From the NCBI GenBank assembly GCA_025937035.1, contig JAICSG010000065.1:1-11420 (forward strand): DNA of 11,420 nt. The letters run 5' to 3'. Below the pieces are notes generated by a model. That model saw only the letters and a program-made list of their open reading frames with translations, did not search any database and was not told where the DNA came from. Source of the stretch: Thermoanaerobaculia bacterium. Its GTDB lineage: Bacteria; Acidobacteriota; Thermoanaerobaculia; Multivoradales; UBA5704. The position numbers and the translations under genes were made by a program. Shown one piece after another: positions 1 to 6,159 of this stretch. Positions within the stretch are counted from its first letter, which is position 1, and each line of letters opens with the position of its first letter.

Positions 1-598
1 AGTAGGTGTGGAAGATCTCGCCGTTCTCGTCCTTCAGGAATACGCTGAGGCCCGGCGCCTCCTCGCTGGGAAAACCTTTGCGATCGTAGTTGTACGGCGC
101 GTTCCCCTGGGCCATCTCGTCGGGCGTGAAGGAGACGCGGTAGTCCCGGTTGAAATCATTTCCATACGACGACACCCACGGAAAGCGCCAGCCCATGCGC
201 TTCTGGAACGCCGCGATCTGCTCCGGGCGCGCCCGCGAGACCGCGGCCAGCGTCACGTCCCGCTGGGCGAGGTGGACGAGGCTGCCGTCGAAGTGATCGG
301 CCGCCATCGAGCAGCTGGGGCACCCCTCCGGCCACTCCGGGCCGAACATGAAGTGATAGACGGCCAACTGGCTCCGGCCGTCGAAGAGGTCCGCGAGGGT
401 CTCCTGCCGGCCGTCCGGCCGCGTGAAGACATAGTTTTTCTCGACCCGCTCCCAGGGGAGCTCGCGGCGCTGGCGGCTGAGCTCGTCGCGCAGCCGGGTG
501 AATTCCTTCTCCTTCTCCAGCAGCCGTTTGCGCGCCTGGAGCCACTCCTCGGGCGAGACGATGTTTCCTGCCGTGGCGGTCTGAGTCTGCGTCGTCAT
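1..598 (-). CDS. DUF899 family thioredoxin-like protein, 3' end cut by window edge
   Basis: The reading frame starts at the ATG complementary to 596-598 and runs off the left edge, giving 199 residues. The family (DUF899, Pfam PF05988) is usually about 230-250 residues, so roughly the last fifth is missing. Family features seen are the N-terminal helix after SPEEW (residues 15-19), the block LPWERVEKNYVF at 47-58, the segment YHFMFGPEWPEGCPSC at 81-96, and later SSYGNDFN and GLSVFLKD. C93-P-S-C96 is a CxxC in a thioredoxin-like fold. The reaction is not known for this family; redox or peroxide-related roles are only inferred. A purine-rich AAAGGTGG about 8 nt before the ATG supports the start. 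It lies 73 bp behind the sigma factor gene on the same strand, so the two may be co-transcribed. Confidence 0.86.
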   Translation of the reverse strand, partial: MTTQTQTATAGNIVSPEEWLQARKRLLEKEKEFTRLRDELSRQRRELPWERVEKNYVFTRPDGRQETLADLFDGRSQLAVYHFMFGPEWPEGCPSCSMAADHFDGSLVHLAQRDVTLAAVSRARPEQIAAFQKRMGWRFPWVSSYGNDFNRDYRVSFTPDEMAQGNAPYNYDRKGFPSEEAPGLSVFLKDENGEIFHTY

Positions 599-671
599 GA
601 TCGGTTCCACCTTTCCGGTTGAGCTGCGGTTCTGGTGCTGATACGGCTCCCGGGCTCGCGGGGATACGCGA

Positions 672-1586
672 TCAATTCGCGGCGGTCCCGCCGACGGCGA
701 CCGCGGTGGCCGTCTGGAGGATCCAGGGGCAGTGGATGTAGTCCGCGATGCGCTTCACGCGCTGGCCGGCCATTTCGAGCCGCACGGCCGACTCGGGTTT
801 CCATCCGCTCTCGTCCCGATTGAACAGGATGATGACCACGGGCTCGCCGTCCACCTCGCCCACTTCCAGCCGCCAGGGGATCGGCCAGCGGCTGTAGTTG
901 CCGAAGTAGGGCGATTCGTCCACGGTGCCGGCGAAGCGGTCCATCACGCGCAGCCGGGCGTCGGCCGCGATGAGCTCCCGCAGGCCGTCCCAGTCGCGCT
1001 GATTGAACCGGTCGACGTAGAGGCGGAGGATCTGTATCTCGTCCGTGCTCCTCTCGCGCGCCGCCTCGCGCTCGGGCGATCCCGGCAGCTTCGAGCGGCC
1101 GCGATGGAGCGCCGCCTTGACGCCGCCCACGGTGGAATCGACGAGCTCCGCGATCTCTTCGAGCGAATAGTCGAAGACGTCCTTGAGCAGCACGCAGGCG
1201 CGCTCCTTCGGCGGCAGGGCCAGCACGAGGTGCTCGACCGCCCGCCCGAGCGCCGGCCCCGGCGGATCGGCCGGTATCACCCAGTCCGGCTCCGTGGCGG
1301 CGGTCTCCGCCTCCTCCCGCACCTCGCGGCGGCGCAGGAAGTCGATACACCGGTTGTGAGCGATGCGGAACAGCCACGGCTTCAGAGGACGGCTGTCGTC
1401 GAAGCTCTCGAGCATCCGGTAGGCCTGGAACAGCGCCTCCTGCACCACGTCCTCGCCGTCGAAGACCGACCCGGTCATCCGGGAGCAGTACCGGTGCAGG
1501 CTCGGACGGAGGTTGGCGATGGTCTCCAGGAAGGCCACATAGCGGGCCTCGGCGCGGCCCTGGAAATGCGTCTCGTGTGGATCCAT
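672..1586 (-). CDS. ECF-type RNA polymerase sigma factor with C-terminal SnoaL-like domain
   Basis: This 304-residue protein has sigma region 2 at about 26-90, with the canonical acidic DGEDVVQEAL at 43-52 and PWLFRIAHNRCIDFLRRR around 69-86. Region 4 lies at about 113-165, with LPPKERACVLLKDVFDYS and a helix-turn-helix ending in HRGRSKL. The extra 120-130 residues (from about 180, RLYVDRFNQRDWDGL) resemble an NTF2/SnoaL-like fold, as in ECF41/ECF56-type factors, where the tail replaces a separate anti-sigma factor and tunes activity. I do not see the DGGGK-type motif of classical ECF41, so the group is uncertain. It should direct RNA polymerase to a small regulon, plausibly including its own operon and the DUF899 gene behind it. 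The ATG at 1586 is the first possible start, because an in-frame TAA lies 3 codons upstream; its ribosome site is oddly close. Confidence 0.9.
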   Translation of the reverse strand: MDPHETHFQGRAEARYVAFLETIANLRPSLHRYCSRMTGSVFDGEDVVQEALFQAYRMLESFDDSRPLKPWLFRIAHNRCIDFLRRREVREEAETAATEPDWVIPADPPGPALGRAVEHLVLALPPKERACVLLKDVFDYSLEEIAELVDSTVGGVKAALHRGRSKLPGSPEREAARERSTDEIQILRLYVDRFNQRDWDGLRELIAADARLRVMDRFAGTVDESPYFGNYSRWPIPWRLEVGEVDGEPVVIILFNRDESGWKPESAVRLEMAGQRVKRIADYIHCPWILQTATAVAVGGTAAN

Positions 1587-1587
1587 G

Positions 1588-1594
1588 CCTCCTT
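1588..1594 (-). promoter_or_regulatory. Strong Shine-Dalgarno with unusually short spacing before the sigma factor ATG
   Basis: Read on the minus strand, AAGGAGG ends one base before the ATG at 1586. Typical spacing is 5-9 bases. No in-frame start exists upstream, since TAA precedes GGA GGC ATG. The next candidate downstream is a GTG at codon 17, far from this motif. The start is therefore kept, but initiation may be inefficient or the motif may serve another purpose. Confidence 0.45.
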
Positions 1595-1627
1595 ATACGC
1601 GGCCCGGGCTCTGGAGGATACGAGACG

Positions 1628-1666
1628 GAGCCACCCGGAGGAGACGGTGTGCTCCAGGGGTGGCTC
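1628..1666. other. Inverted repeat between the secreted-protein gene and the sigma factor gene
   Basis: GAGCCACCC at 1628-1636 pairs perfectly with GGGTGGCTC at 1658-1666. Inside the loop, GGAG (1637-1640) can pair with CTCC (1652-1655) after a two-base bulge, giving a 13-bp interrupted stem. It lies after the stop of the upstream gene (1732) and 42 bases before the sigma factor start, with no T-run on the minus-strand downstream side. It could be a factor-dependent terminator, an mRNA leader structure of the sigma gene, or an operator. Confidence 0.4.
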
Positions 1667-1731
1667 GCAGGCGCTGAGCTTGGAGCTCCCGAAGCTTCAG
1701 GCGCCGCCGCTCTGAGCGCAGGTGTTTTGGG

Positions 1732-2526
1732 TCAGTACTGGCACGTGCACGCCTCGTTATCCCACCAGCCTCCCAGTTGGGCGCAACGATTCTGGGTCGC
1801 CAGGGACGCACTGCAGGACCCGGAGGGTGGCGGCGGAGGCGGCGGGGGAGGCGGATAGAAGGTAACGTCCCAAGCAGAGGGTACAATACCGATATCAGGC
1901 ACGGGTGGAAACTGAGGGTCACGAACCGCGGGCGGTAGCGCGGCGATCACGCCTTGATAGACGTAAGACCTTTTGCCAGGCCTGTTCGGCGGTTGCTCTA
2001 CGTAACCGTACCCGATCCCACCATCTCCATTCCAGAATCCTAAATCCTGGCTGTAGAACACGGACAGCTGGTTTAAGGGTTGGCCGAATCGGCTTTGGGT
2101 CGTTCCGGGCGGAAACACCCAACCCGCGATCCCATTATAGTGGTAGTCGCTTCCAGGGTTGGAGTAGTAGACGGAGTAGTAATAATACGTCCTCCATCCG
2201 TCCTGAATGACCGTCCAGCGATGCAGGGGAACCAGCCCTGAGGATGGGTCGGGAGTGTAGCCGGGCGGCGGTACGTACATCCCGAGATACCCATATCCCT
2301 GAGCGCTTATCGCAGCCGGTTCGAAGGTATAATTGTTAGCCGGGCCTTCCGAATAGATGCCTGTCAGCAGGTGCCCTCCATCCCAATAGGAGACTTCAAA
2401 CCGGTACACTCTGGTCGGCTGCACGATGACCGGAGCCGATTGTGCTCCAACCCGCGGGGGAGCCGCGACTCCGAAAATGATCAACAAGCTGAGGTAAAAG
2501 ACCAGGCGTATGAGCTTGGTTTTCAT
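1732..2526 (-). CDS. Secreted DUF5648-like repeat protein with polyproline linker and C-terminal 4-Cys module
   Basis: This 264-residue protein has a signal peptide (charged MKTKLIR, hydrophobic core 8-22, likely cleavage after VGA at 28). The body has three aromatic-rich units at about 40-87, 100-140 and 150-199, each ending in a GY.Y.G/Y..GI/YVYQG strand followed by a PP turn. PLHRW, YYYSVYYSNPGSDYHYNGIAG and WVFPPGT resemble the DUF5648 repeat found in secreted bacterial proteins. Three units would suit a beta-trefoil-like fold, but this is inference. A run of ten prolines (225-234) links to a C-terminal module with Cys238, 248, 260 and 262 and the motif GGWWDNEACTC. The function is unknown; binding to a surface or glycan is possible. 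The start has AAGGAG 7 bases before the ATG. It follows the Cys-rich gene after 67 bp on the same strand. Its GC is much lower than that of the kinase genes. Confidence 0.84.
   Translation of the reverse strand: MKTKLIRLVFYLSLLIIFGVAAPPRVGAQSAPVIVQPTRVYRFEVSYWDGGHLLTGIYSEGPANNYTFEPAAISAQGYGYLGMYVPPPGYTPDPSSGLVPLHRWTVIQDGWRTYYYYSVYYSNPGSDYHYNGIAGWVFPPGTTQSRFGQPLNQLSVFYSQDLGFWNGDGGIGYGYVEQPPNRPGKRSYVYQGVIAALPPAVRDPQFPPVPDIGIVPSAWDVTFYPPPPPPPPPPSGSCSASLATQNRCAQLGGWWDNEACTCQY
1825..1854 (-). repeat. Proline-codon tract (10 consecutive CCN codons)
   Basis: The plus strand shows a G-rich run of GGC/GGA/GGG/GGT triplets, read on the minus strand as ten proline codons (residues 225-234). It forms a stiff linker between the repeat body and the C-terminal Cys module. 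Mixed synonymous codons argue for selection on the protein rather than recent slippage. Confidence 0.9.
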
Positions 2527-2593
2527 CGTTGTGCTCCTTGTTTAACGAGCCCACATTGTGTTACGTGACCTGTGAAAAACCGGCTGTGAGTCA

Positions 2594-3190
2594 TCACGGG
2601 AAGCTGGCGGCCAGCTCGAGGCAGCATTCCCAGGTGCTCTTGCCCTCGGCCAGACACTGCTGATACTGCGCGGCGTAGGCCGAGGGGACCCGATCGGCCA
2701 GGCACGAACGAAAGACGTTGCCCGCGAGGTTGGGCGTGTTGCCGGGGCTCTGGGTCGAGAGCGGTACCATGCGCTGGCCCAGCGAGAAGGCGGTCCGGAG
2801 GCAGCTCGAATATCCGTCCTGGCAACCTACGTAGCAGGACGGGTCGGGGTTGGGATTATTGATGGTTTGGCTGGCACACTGGCCGTAGCAGGAGGAAGGA
2901 TCCACCGTCTGGGTGACCACGTCCCAATTGAGGAAATCATGATCGCAGGCGGCCCCACGATCAAAGGGATCGGGAGGGAAGTAGGGCGTCGTTCCCTGGG
3001 TGCTGCAACTGTGATATTCCGCGGGACAGTAGTAGCCGTCACCGTCGATGACTTGCCCGGGTGTAGGCGGCGGAATCACGGCGAACGCGCCCGACGCCAT
3101 TGCAAGGACGGCCAGAACGGCGAGGAAGAGCACCGTAAAAGGTGATGCTTTGGGCAGGCCCCGGATCGCGTTTGGGTGGGAAGTGAGCAT
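2594..3190 (-). CDS. Secreted cysteine-rich protein of unknown function
   Basis: This 198-residue protein is not recognised as a known family. It begins with a signal peptide (hydrophobic 18-35, likely cleavage after AFA at 37). The mature part has twelve cysteines at 55, 62, 82, 101, 105, 119, 123, 130, 163, 179, 189 and 190, an even number consistent with up to six disulfides outside the cytoplasm. Two CX3C pairs (CYGQC at 101-105 and CYVGC at 119-123) are separated by 13 residues, and the protein ends with WECCLEL near its C-terminus. A good Shine-Dalgarno (AAAGGAGA, about 6 bases before the ATG) fixes the start at 3190. It lies 67 bp upstream of the other secreted protein on the same strand, so the two may form an operon. 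The preceding 143-bp gap shows only a 7-bp inverted repeat (3234-3240 with 3260-3266). Confidence 0.8.
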   Translation of the reverse strand: MLTSHPNAIRGLPKASPFTVLFLAVLAVLAMASGAFAVIPPPTPGQVIDGDGYYCPAEYHSCSTQGTTPYFPPDPFDRGAACDHDFLNWDVVTQTVDPSSCYGQCASQTINNPNPDPSCYVGCQDGYSSCLRTAFSLGQRMVPLSTQSPGNTPNLAGNVFRSCLADRVPSAYAAQYQQCLAEGKSTWECCLELAASFP

Positions 3191-3331
3191 GCGTCTTCTC
3201 CTTTGGCCAACGTTGATGAACGGTTACGAGCGGGAGAGGCCCCGCCCCGTCTCGCGGCCGCCTCTCTCCTCATGTATCAACTAACGGCGGGAATCGCGCG
3301 CTGGCGAGCAGGAGGAATCTCGACAGCCGGG

Positions 3332-3349
3332 GCTCACCTCAGGGTGAGC
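3332..3349 (-). terminator. Weak hairpin at the kinase stop codon
   Basis: GCTCACC (3332-3338) pairs with GGTGAGC (3343-3349) around a four-base loop, overlapping the last codons and stop of the kinase gene. No T-run follows on the minus strand, so it is at best a weak or factor-dependent terminator. Confidence 0.22.
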
Positions 3350-5838
3350 AGCCAGATGTCGCCCTGCTCGGTGTTGCGGGCCAGGTAGAGGACGCGGTCG
3401 TCCGGGCTCAGGCTCAAATCGGTGTACTCCGACCCGGGGAAAGTGGTCAGCACCTTCCGTGACGTCCTGCTCACGATGTCGAATAGAAAGAGAATGTCGC
3501 CGTCCCAGAAAAGCAGATGGCGGTTGTCGGAGAGCCAGGTCGCGGACTGGCCGCGATCGGTGAGCCGAAGATATCTCCGGTCCGCCAGAGAGTAGAGAAC
3601 GATGCCGGGCGCCTGCTGCCCGTCCGCCGTGTGCAAGGCGCCAGCCAGCCAGCGGCCGTCCGCCGACCAGGAGGAGGCCGAGAAGCCCATTCCACGGCCG
3701 GGCGAGGTGAGGAGCTGAGGTTGCCGCTCCGCTGCCGGCCGGGTGAGATCGATCAGCGCCTCGTTCTCTCCGAGGTCGCAGGCGAGCCCGTGGCCATCGG
3801 GAGACCAGATCGGATGAAAGGCCTGTCGTCCGGGCGTGACCACCGCCCGCTCGAGCTCGCTGCCGTCGTCACGGAGGGTCCAGATCTCGTACTTGCCGCC
3901 GCGATTCGAATAGAAGGCGATCCGCCGGCCGTCGGGGGACCAGCGGGGTTGGCGGTCCTTGAATTCGTCGTTGGTCAGCCGGCGCAGACCGGTGCCATCG
4001 GGATGAACGGCGAAGAGGTCCTCCTGAGGCGTCAAGGTCTGATAGACGAGCCAGTGGCCGTCCCGGGAAGCATCGAGCGTGGGGATCAGGCCGGCGGTCT
4101 GGGCGACCGCCACAGGCGGCCCCGCAAGGGTGGCGCTCGCGGGATCGAAAGCTGATTTCTCGAGAACGGTCCTGGTCTCGTCGCTGGTGAAGAGAATGTG
4201 CCGGCCGTCGCGCGAGAGGCTGAGCAGCATGCTCGCCTGGCCCGAGGTGGTGACCGGCTCAGGCCTTCCCAGCACGCGTCCTGAGCGCTCGTCGATCGGC
4301 AGGCGCCACAGATTGGTGACGCCGCTCCGGTCGCTCGCGAAATAGAGATAGCGCCCGTCGGGAGACCAGACCGGATTCCAGTCGACGCTCGTGCCCGCGG
4401 TGACCTGGACCGCCTCGCCGCCGCTCGCGGGAACGGTCCAGATCACCCGCTGACCGGAGGGGGAGATCCCCCAGTACGCGATCCGGAAGCCACGGGGGGA
4501 CCAGCTCGGCTGCACAGCGTCGCCGCTGCCGACCTGCCGCCGCTGCCCCGTCGCCAGGCTGACTCGGAAGATCTGGCTGGGATGCCTGCGGACCAGCGGA
4601 CTCTCGATCCCTTCGGTCGCACAGAGGAGCTCTCTGCCGTCCGGCGACCAGGCCGGGTTGAAGCCGAAGCCGGTGACGCGGCGCACCGACTCGCCCATCA
4701 ACCCCATCACGAAAATACCTCCGCCGTCGCGCTCCGAGCGGAAGGCGATCTCGCGGCCATCCGGAGAGATGGCGGGCTGGGAGTCGCCTTCGAGAGAACC
4801 GGGGAGCAAGTCCAGAGCCGTGCCGCCCCCGACCTGCTGGAGGAAGAGGCGGCTGCGACCGCCGGACTTCTTCGCGTAGACGAAAAAGTTGCCATCGGGG
4901 CTCAGGCTGGGGAACCACTCCTTGCCGGGCAGGTCGGTCTGACGGGTCAGCGTGGCCGGGCCGGGCTCCGGCCCCGCCGTTCCGGACCGCCGGACGTTCC
5001 GCGAGAGCCAGACGCCGCCAGCGGCGAGCGCCAGTACCATCGGAACGGCCGCCAGGATCAGGAGACGCCGCCGGGACGGGCGAGAGCCGGACGCGGCCTC
5101 CCGCTCCAGCGCGGAGAGGTCGGGCAGCAGGGCCGCCGCGTCCGGATAGCGGTCCGCGGGCTTCTCGGCAAGCATGCGGGGCAGGAGGGCCTCGACTCCT
5201 GGCGCGTCCGGCGCCATCTCCCGGAGGACGACTCCCAGAGACCAGACGTCGCTCCGCGCGTCGACCGCTCCAAACCGCGCCTGCTCGGGCGACATGTACC
5301 CGGGCGTACCGAGGAGAGGTCCGGACTGGGTCTGATCGGGCAGCCGGGCGATGCCGAAGTCGAGGATCTTGACGATCCCATCCGTGGTGAGCATCAGGTT
5401 GGCAGGCTTGATGTCGCGGTGGACGATCCCGTGGTGATGCGCCTTGGCCAGACCGCGAGCGGCCTGTAAGGCGATGCTCAGGGCCTCCGCGACCGGCAGG
5501 GGCCCCCGCGCGAGGCGCTCCTTCAGGGTCTCCCCTTCGTAGTAGGCCATGGCGAGAAAGAGCTGCCCCTCGGCCGTCTCGCCGACCTCGTAGATCGTGC
5601 AGACGTTGGGATGGTCGAGGGCGGACGCCGCTCGCGCCTCGGCCAGGAAGCGCGCCTTGGCCTGGGGATTGGGCGTCAGCGCCGGGTGGAGGAACTTGAG
5701 AGCGACCGCGCGCCCCAGGAGGGTGTCCTCGGCACGGTAGACGACGCCCATTCCGCCGGTACCGACCAGGCCGGAGATCCGGTATCGCGGCGCAAGGGAG
5801 AAATCCGGCTCAATCCCTGGCCTCTCGGTACTTTCCAT
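3334..5838 (-). CDS. Membrane Ser/Thr protein kinase with PD40/TolB-like beta-propeller
   Basis: This protein has an N-terminal cytoplasmic Hanks-type kinase, one TM helix and an extracytoplasmic propeller. Numbered from the TTG two codons upstream (subtract 2 for the ATG chosen here), the glycine loop GTGGMGVVY is at 28-36, Lys50 in VALK, Glu69, HRDIKPAN at 142-149, DFG at 162-164 and SPEQAR at 185-190, so catalytic residues are intact. The C-lobe is short: DVWSLGVVLREM (199-210) passes almost directly to LPRMLAEKPADRYPD (221-235), omitting the usual alpha-G region. The TM helix is at 261-281. From about 310 there are some twelve SPDG-type blades (PAWSPDGRELL, PVWSPDGRYLYFASD, PRWSPDGRRIAFYS), suggesting two six-bladed propellers as ligand sensor or scaffold. 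The ATG at 5838 is preferred over the TTG at 5844; neither has a clear ribosome site. It is divergent from the small peptide gene, with 37 bp between starts. Confidence 0.92.
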   Translation of the reverse strand: MESTERPGIEPDFSLAPRYRISGLVGTGGMGVVYRAEDTLLGRAVALKFLHPALTPNPQAKARFLAEARAASALDHPNVCTIYEVGETAEGQLFLAMAYYEGETLKERLARGPLPVAEALSIALQAARGLAKAHHHGIVHRDIKPANLMLTTDGIVKILDFGIARLPDQTQSGPLLGTPGYMSPEQARFGAVDARSDVWSLGVVLREMAPDAPGVEALLPRMLAEKPADRYPDAAALLPDLSALEREAASGSRPSRRRLLILAAVPMVLALAAGGVWLSRNVRRSGTAGPEPGPATLTRQTDLPGKEWFPSLSPDGNFFVYAKKSGGRSRLFLQQVGGGTALDLLPGSLEGDSQPAISPDGREIAFRSERDGGGIFVMGLMGESVRRVTGFGFNPAWSPDGRELLCATEGIESPLVRRHPSQIFRVSLATGQRRQVGSGDAVQPSWSPRGFRIAYWGISPSGQRVIWTVPASGGEAVQVTAGTSVDWNPVWSPDGRYLYFASDRSGVTNLWRLPIDERSGRVLGRPEPVTTSGQASMLLSLSRDGRHILFTSDETRTVLEKSAFDPASATLAGPPVAVAQTAGLIPTLDASRDGHWLVYQTLTPQEDLFAVHPDGTGLRRLTNDEFKDRQPRWSPDGRRIAFYSNRGGKYEIWTLRDDGSELERAVVTPGRQAFHPIWSPDGHGLACDLGENEALIDLTRPAAERQPQLLTSPGRGMGFSASSWSADGRWLAGALHTADGQQAPGIVLYSLADRRYLRLTDRGQSATWLSDNRHLLFWDGDILFLFDIVSRTSRKVLTTFPGSEYTDLSLSPDDRVLYLARNTEQGDIWLLTLR

Positions 5839-5875
5839 ATACAATAACTCGACGATATTCTAAGGAGACGAGCCG
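5839..5875. promoter_or_regulatory. Short AT-rich divergent start region between the kinase gene and the peptide gene
   Basis: Only 37 bp separate the two start codons, and this stretch is AT-rich in a GC-rich region. TACAAT at 5840-5845 on the plus strand and TAGAAT (complement of 5857-5862) on the minus strand each match 5 of 6 bases of a housekeeping -10 box. No convincing -35 boxes were seen. The plus-strand AAGGAG at 5862-5867, 8 bases before ATG 5876, is a clear ribosome site. If both -10 calls are right, each promoter would reach into the other gene and the two would interfere. Confidence 0.35.
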
Positions 5876-6052
5876 ATGAAGAAAACCCTCAAGAAGCTTT
5901 CGATTTCCCGGGAGACGCTGCAAGCGCTTACGAGCTCGGAGGTCCAAAAGGTAGCAGGAGGAAGCGGTGCTCTCTCTTGCCTGTCCGGCTGTGGGAGTGG
6001 CTGTACCACGGCGGGTGGCGGCACAGTAATTACCCGGGAGGATTATTGTTGA
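5876..6052 (+). CDS. Putative RiPP precursor peptide, class I lanthipeptide-type leader with GG site
   Basis: This 58-residue ORF has an ideal ribosome site (AAGGAG, spacing 8). Residues 1-29 follow the pattern MKKxLKKLxIxRETLxxLxxxEVxxVAGG, recognisable as the leader of bacterial GG-leader peptides that NCBI names class I lanthipeptides. The double glycine at 28-29 would be the cleavage site. The remaining 29-residue core has cysteines at 35, 39, 43 and 58, a CX3CX3C run (CLSGCGSGC), several Ser and Thr that could be dehydrated, glycine-rich spacers and a C-terminal Cys. The product would be a modified, exported peptide. No LanB, LanC, LanM, radical SAM enzyme, YcaO or peptidase-containing ABC transporter lies in the window, so it is an orphan here. 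Other readings are an unmodified bacteriocin-like peptide or another RiPP class. It is divergent from the kinase and upstream of the 359-residue gene. It was found by reading the DNA directly. Confidence 0.8.
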   Translation: MKKTLKKLSISRETLQALTSSEVQKVAGGSGALSCLSGCGSGCTTAGGGTVITREDYC

Positions 6053-6112
6053 AGGACCTGGAATCTCCGTTTGTCTCTCCCGGCGCCCAATTCCGGATTT
6101 CGCCCGTTAGCT

Positions 6113-6118
6113 TAGTAT
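6113..6118 (+). promoter_or_regulatory. Possible -10 box upstream of the 359-residue gene
   Basis: TAGTAT resembles a -10 element. TTCCGG at 6091-6096 could be a poor -35 with a 16-base spacer. The following inverted repeat would lie at the transcript's 5' end. The call rests on similarity only. Confidence 0.25.
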
Positions 6119-6119
6119 A

Positions 6120-6145
6120 GGGCGAGCACGCTCATCGGCTCGCCC
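6120..6145 (+). other. Perfect 8-bp inverted repeat ahead of the 359-residue gene
   Basis: GGGCGAGC (6120-6127) pairs with GCTCGCCC (6138-6145) around a 10-base loop. It ends 14 bases before ATG 6160, directly upstream of the weak ribosome site GGGAG at 6146-6150. It could be an operator, a leader hairpin limiting translation, or a T-less terminator for the peptide gene 68 bases earlier. Confidence 0.4.
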
Positions 6146-6159
6146 GGGAGATCACCGGG

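Noticed and set aside
732..1715. 327-codon plus-strand frame over the SnoaL-tailed sigma factor
   Set aside because: The minus strand has clear sigma regions 2 and 4; the plus frame is compositional.
2602..2616. Hairpin AGCTGG-CGG-CCAGCT near the end of the Cys-rich gene as a terminator
   Set aside because: It lies inside the coding region. The nearest T-run on the minus strand (complement of 2575-2579) is over 20 bases away, and the next gene is co-directional.
2826..2893. Twin CX3C in the Cys-rich protein as a small-Tim homologue
   Set aside because: Only the Cys spacing matches. The protein is bacterial, exported and otherwise dissimilar.
3234..3266. 7-bp inverted repeat (GAGAGGC/GCCTCTC) upstream of the Cys-rich gene
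   Set aside because: It is short, with a 19-base loop, in GC-rich intergenic DNA; such repeats are expected by chance.
3334..5838. Reading the propeller kinase as a class III/IV lanthionine synthetase because it faces a RiPP-like gene
   Set aside because: It has no lyase domain before the kinase and no LanC-like cyclase after it. The C-terminal part is a propeller behind a TM helix.
5842..5844. TTG start for the propeller kinase
   Set aside because: An ATG two codons later is more likely, and neither has a Shine-Dalgarno motif that would favour TTG.
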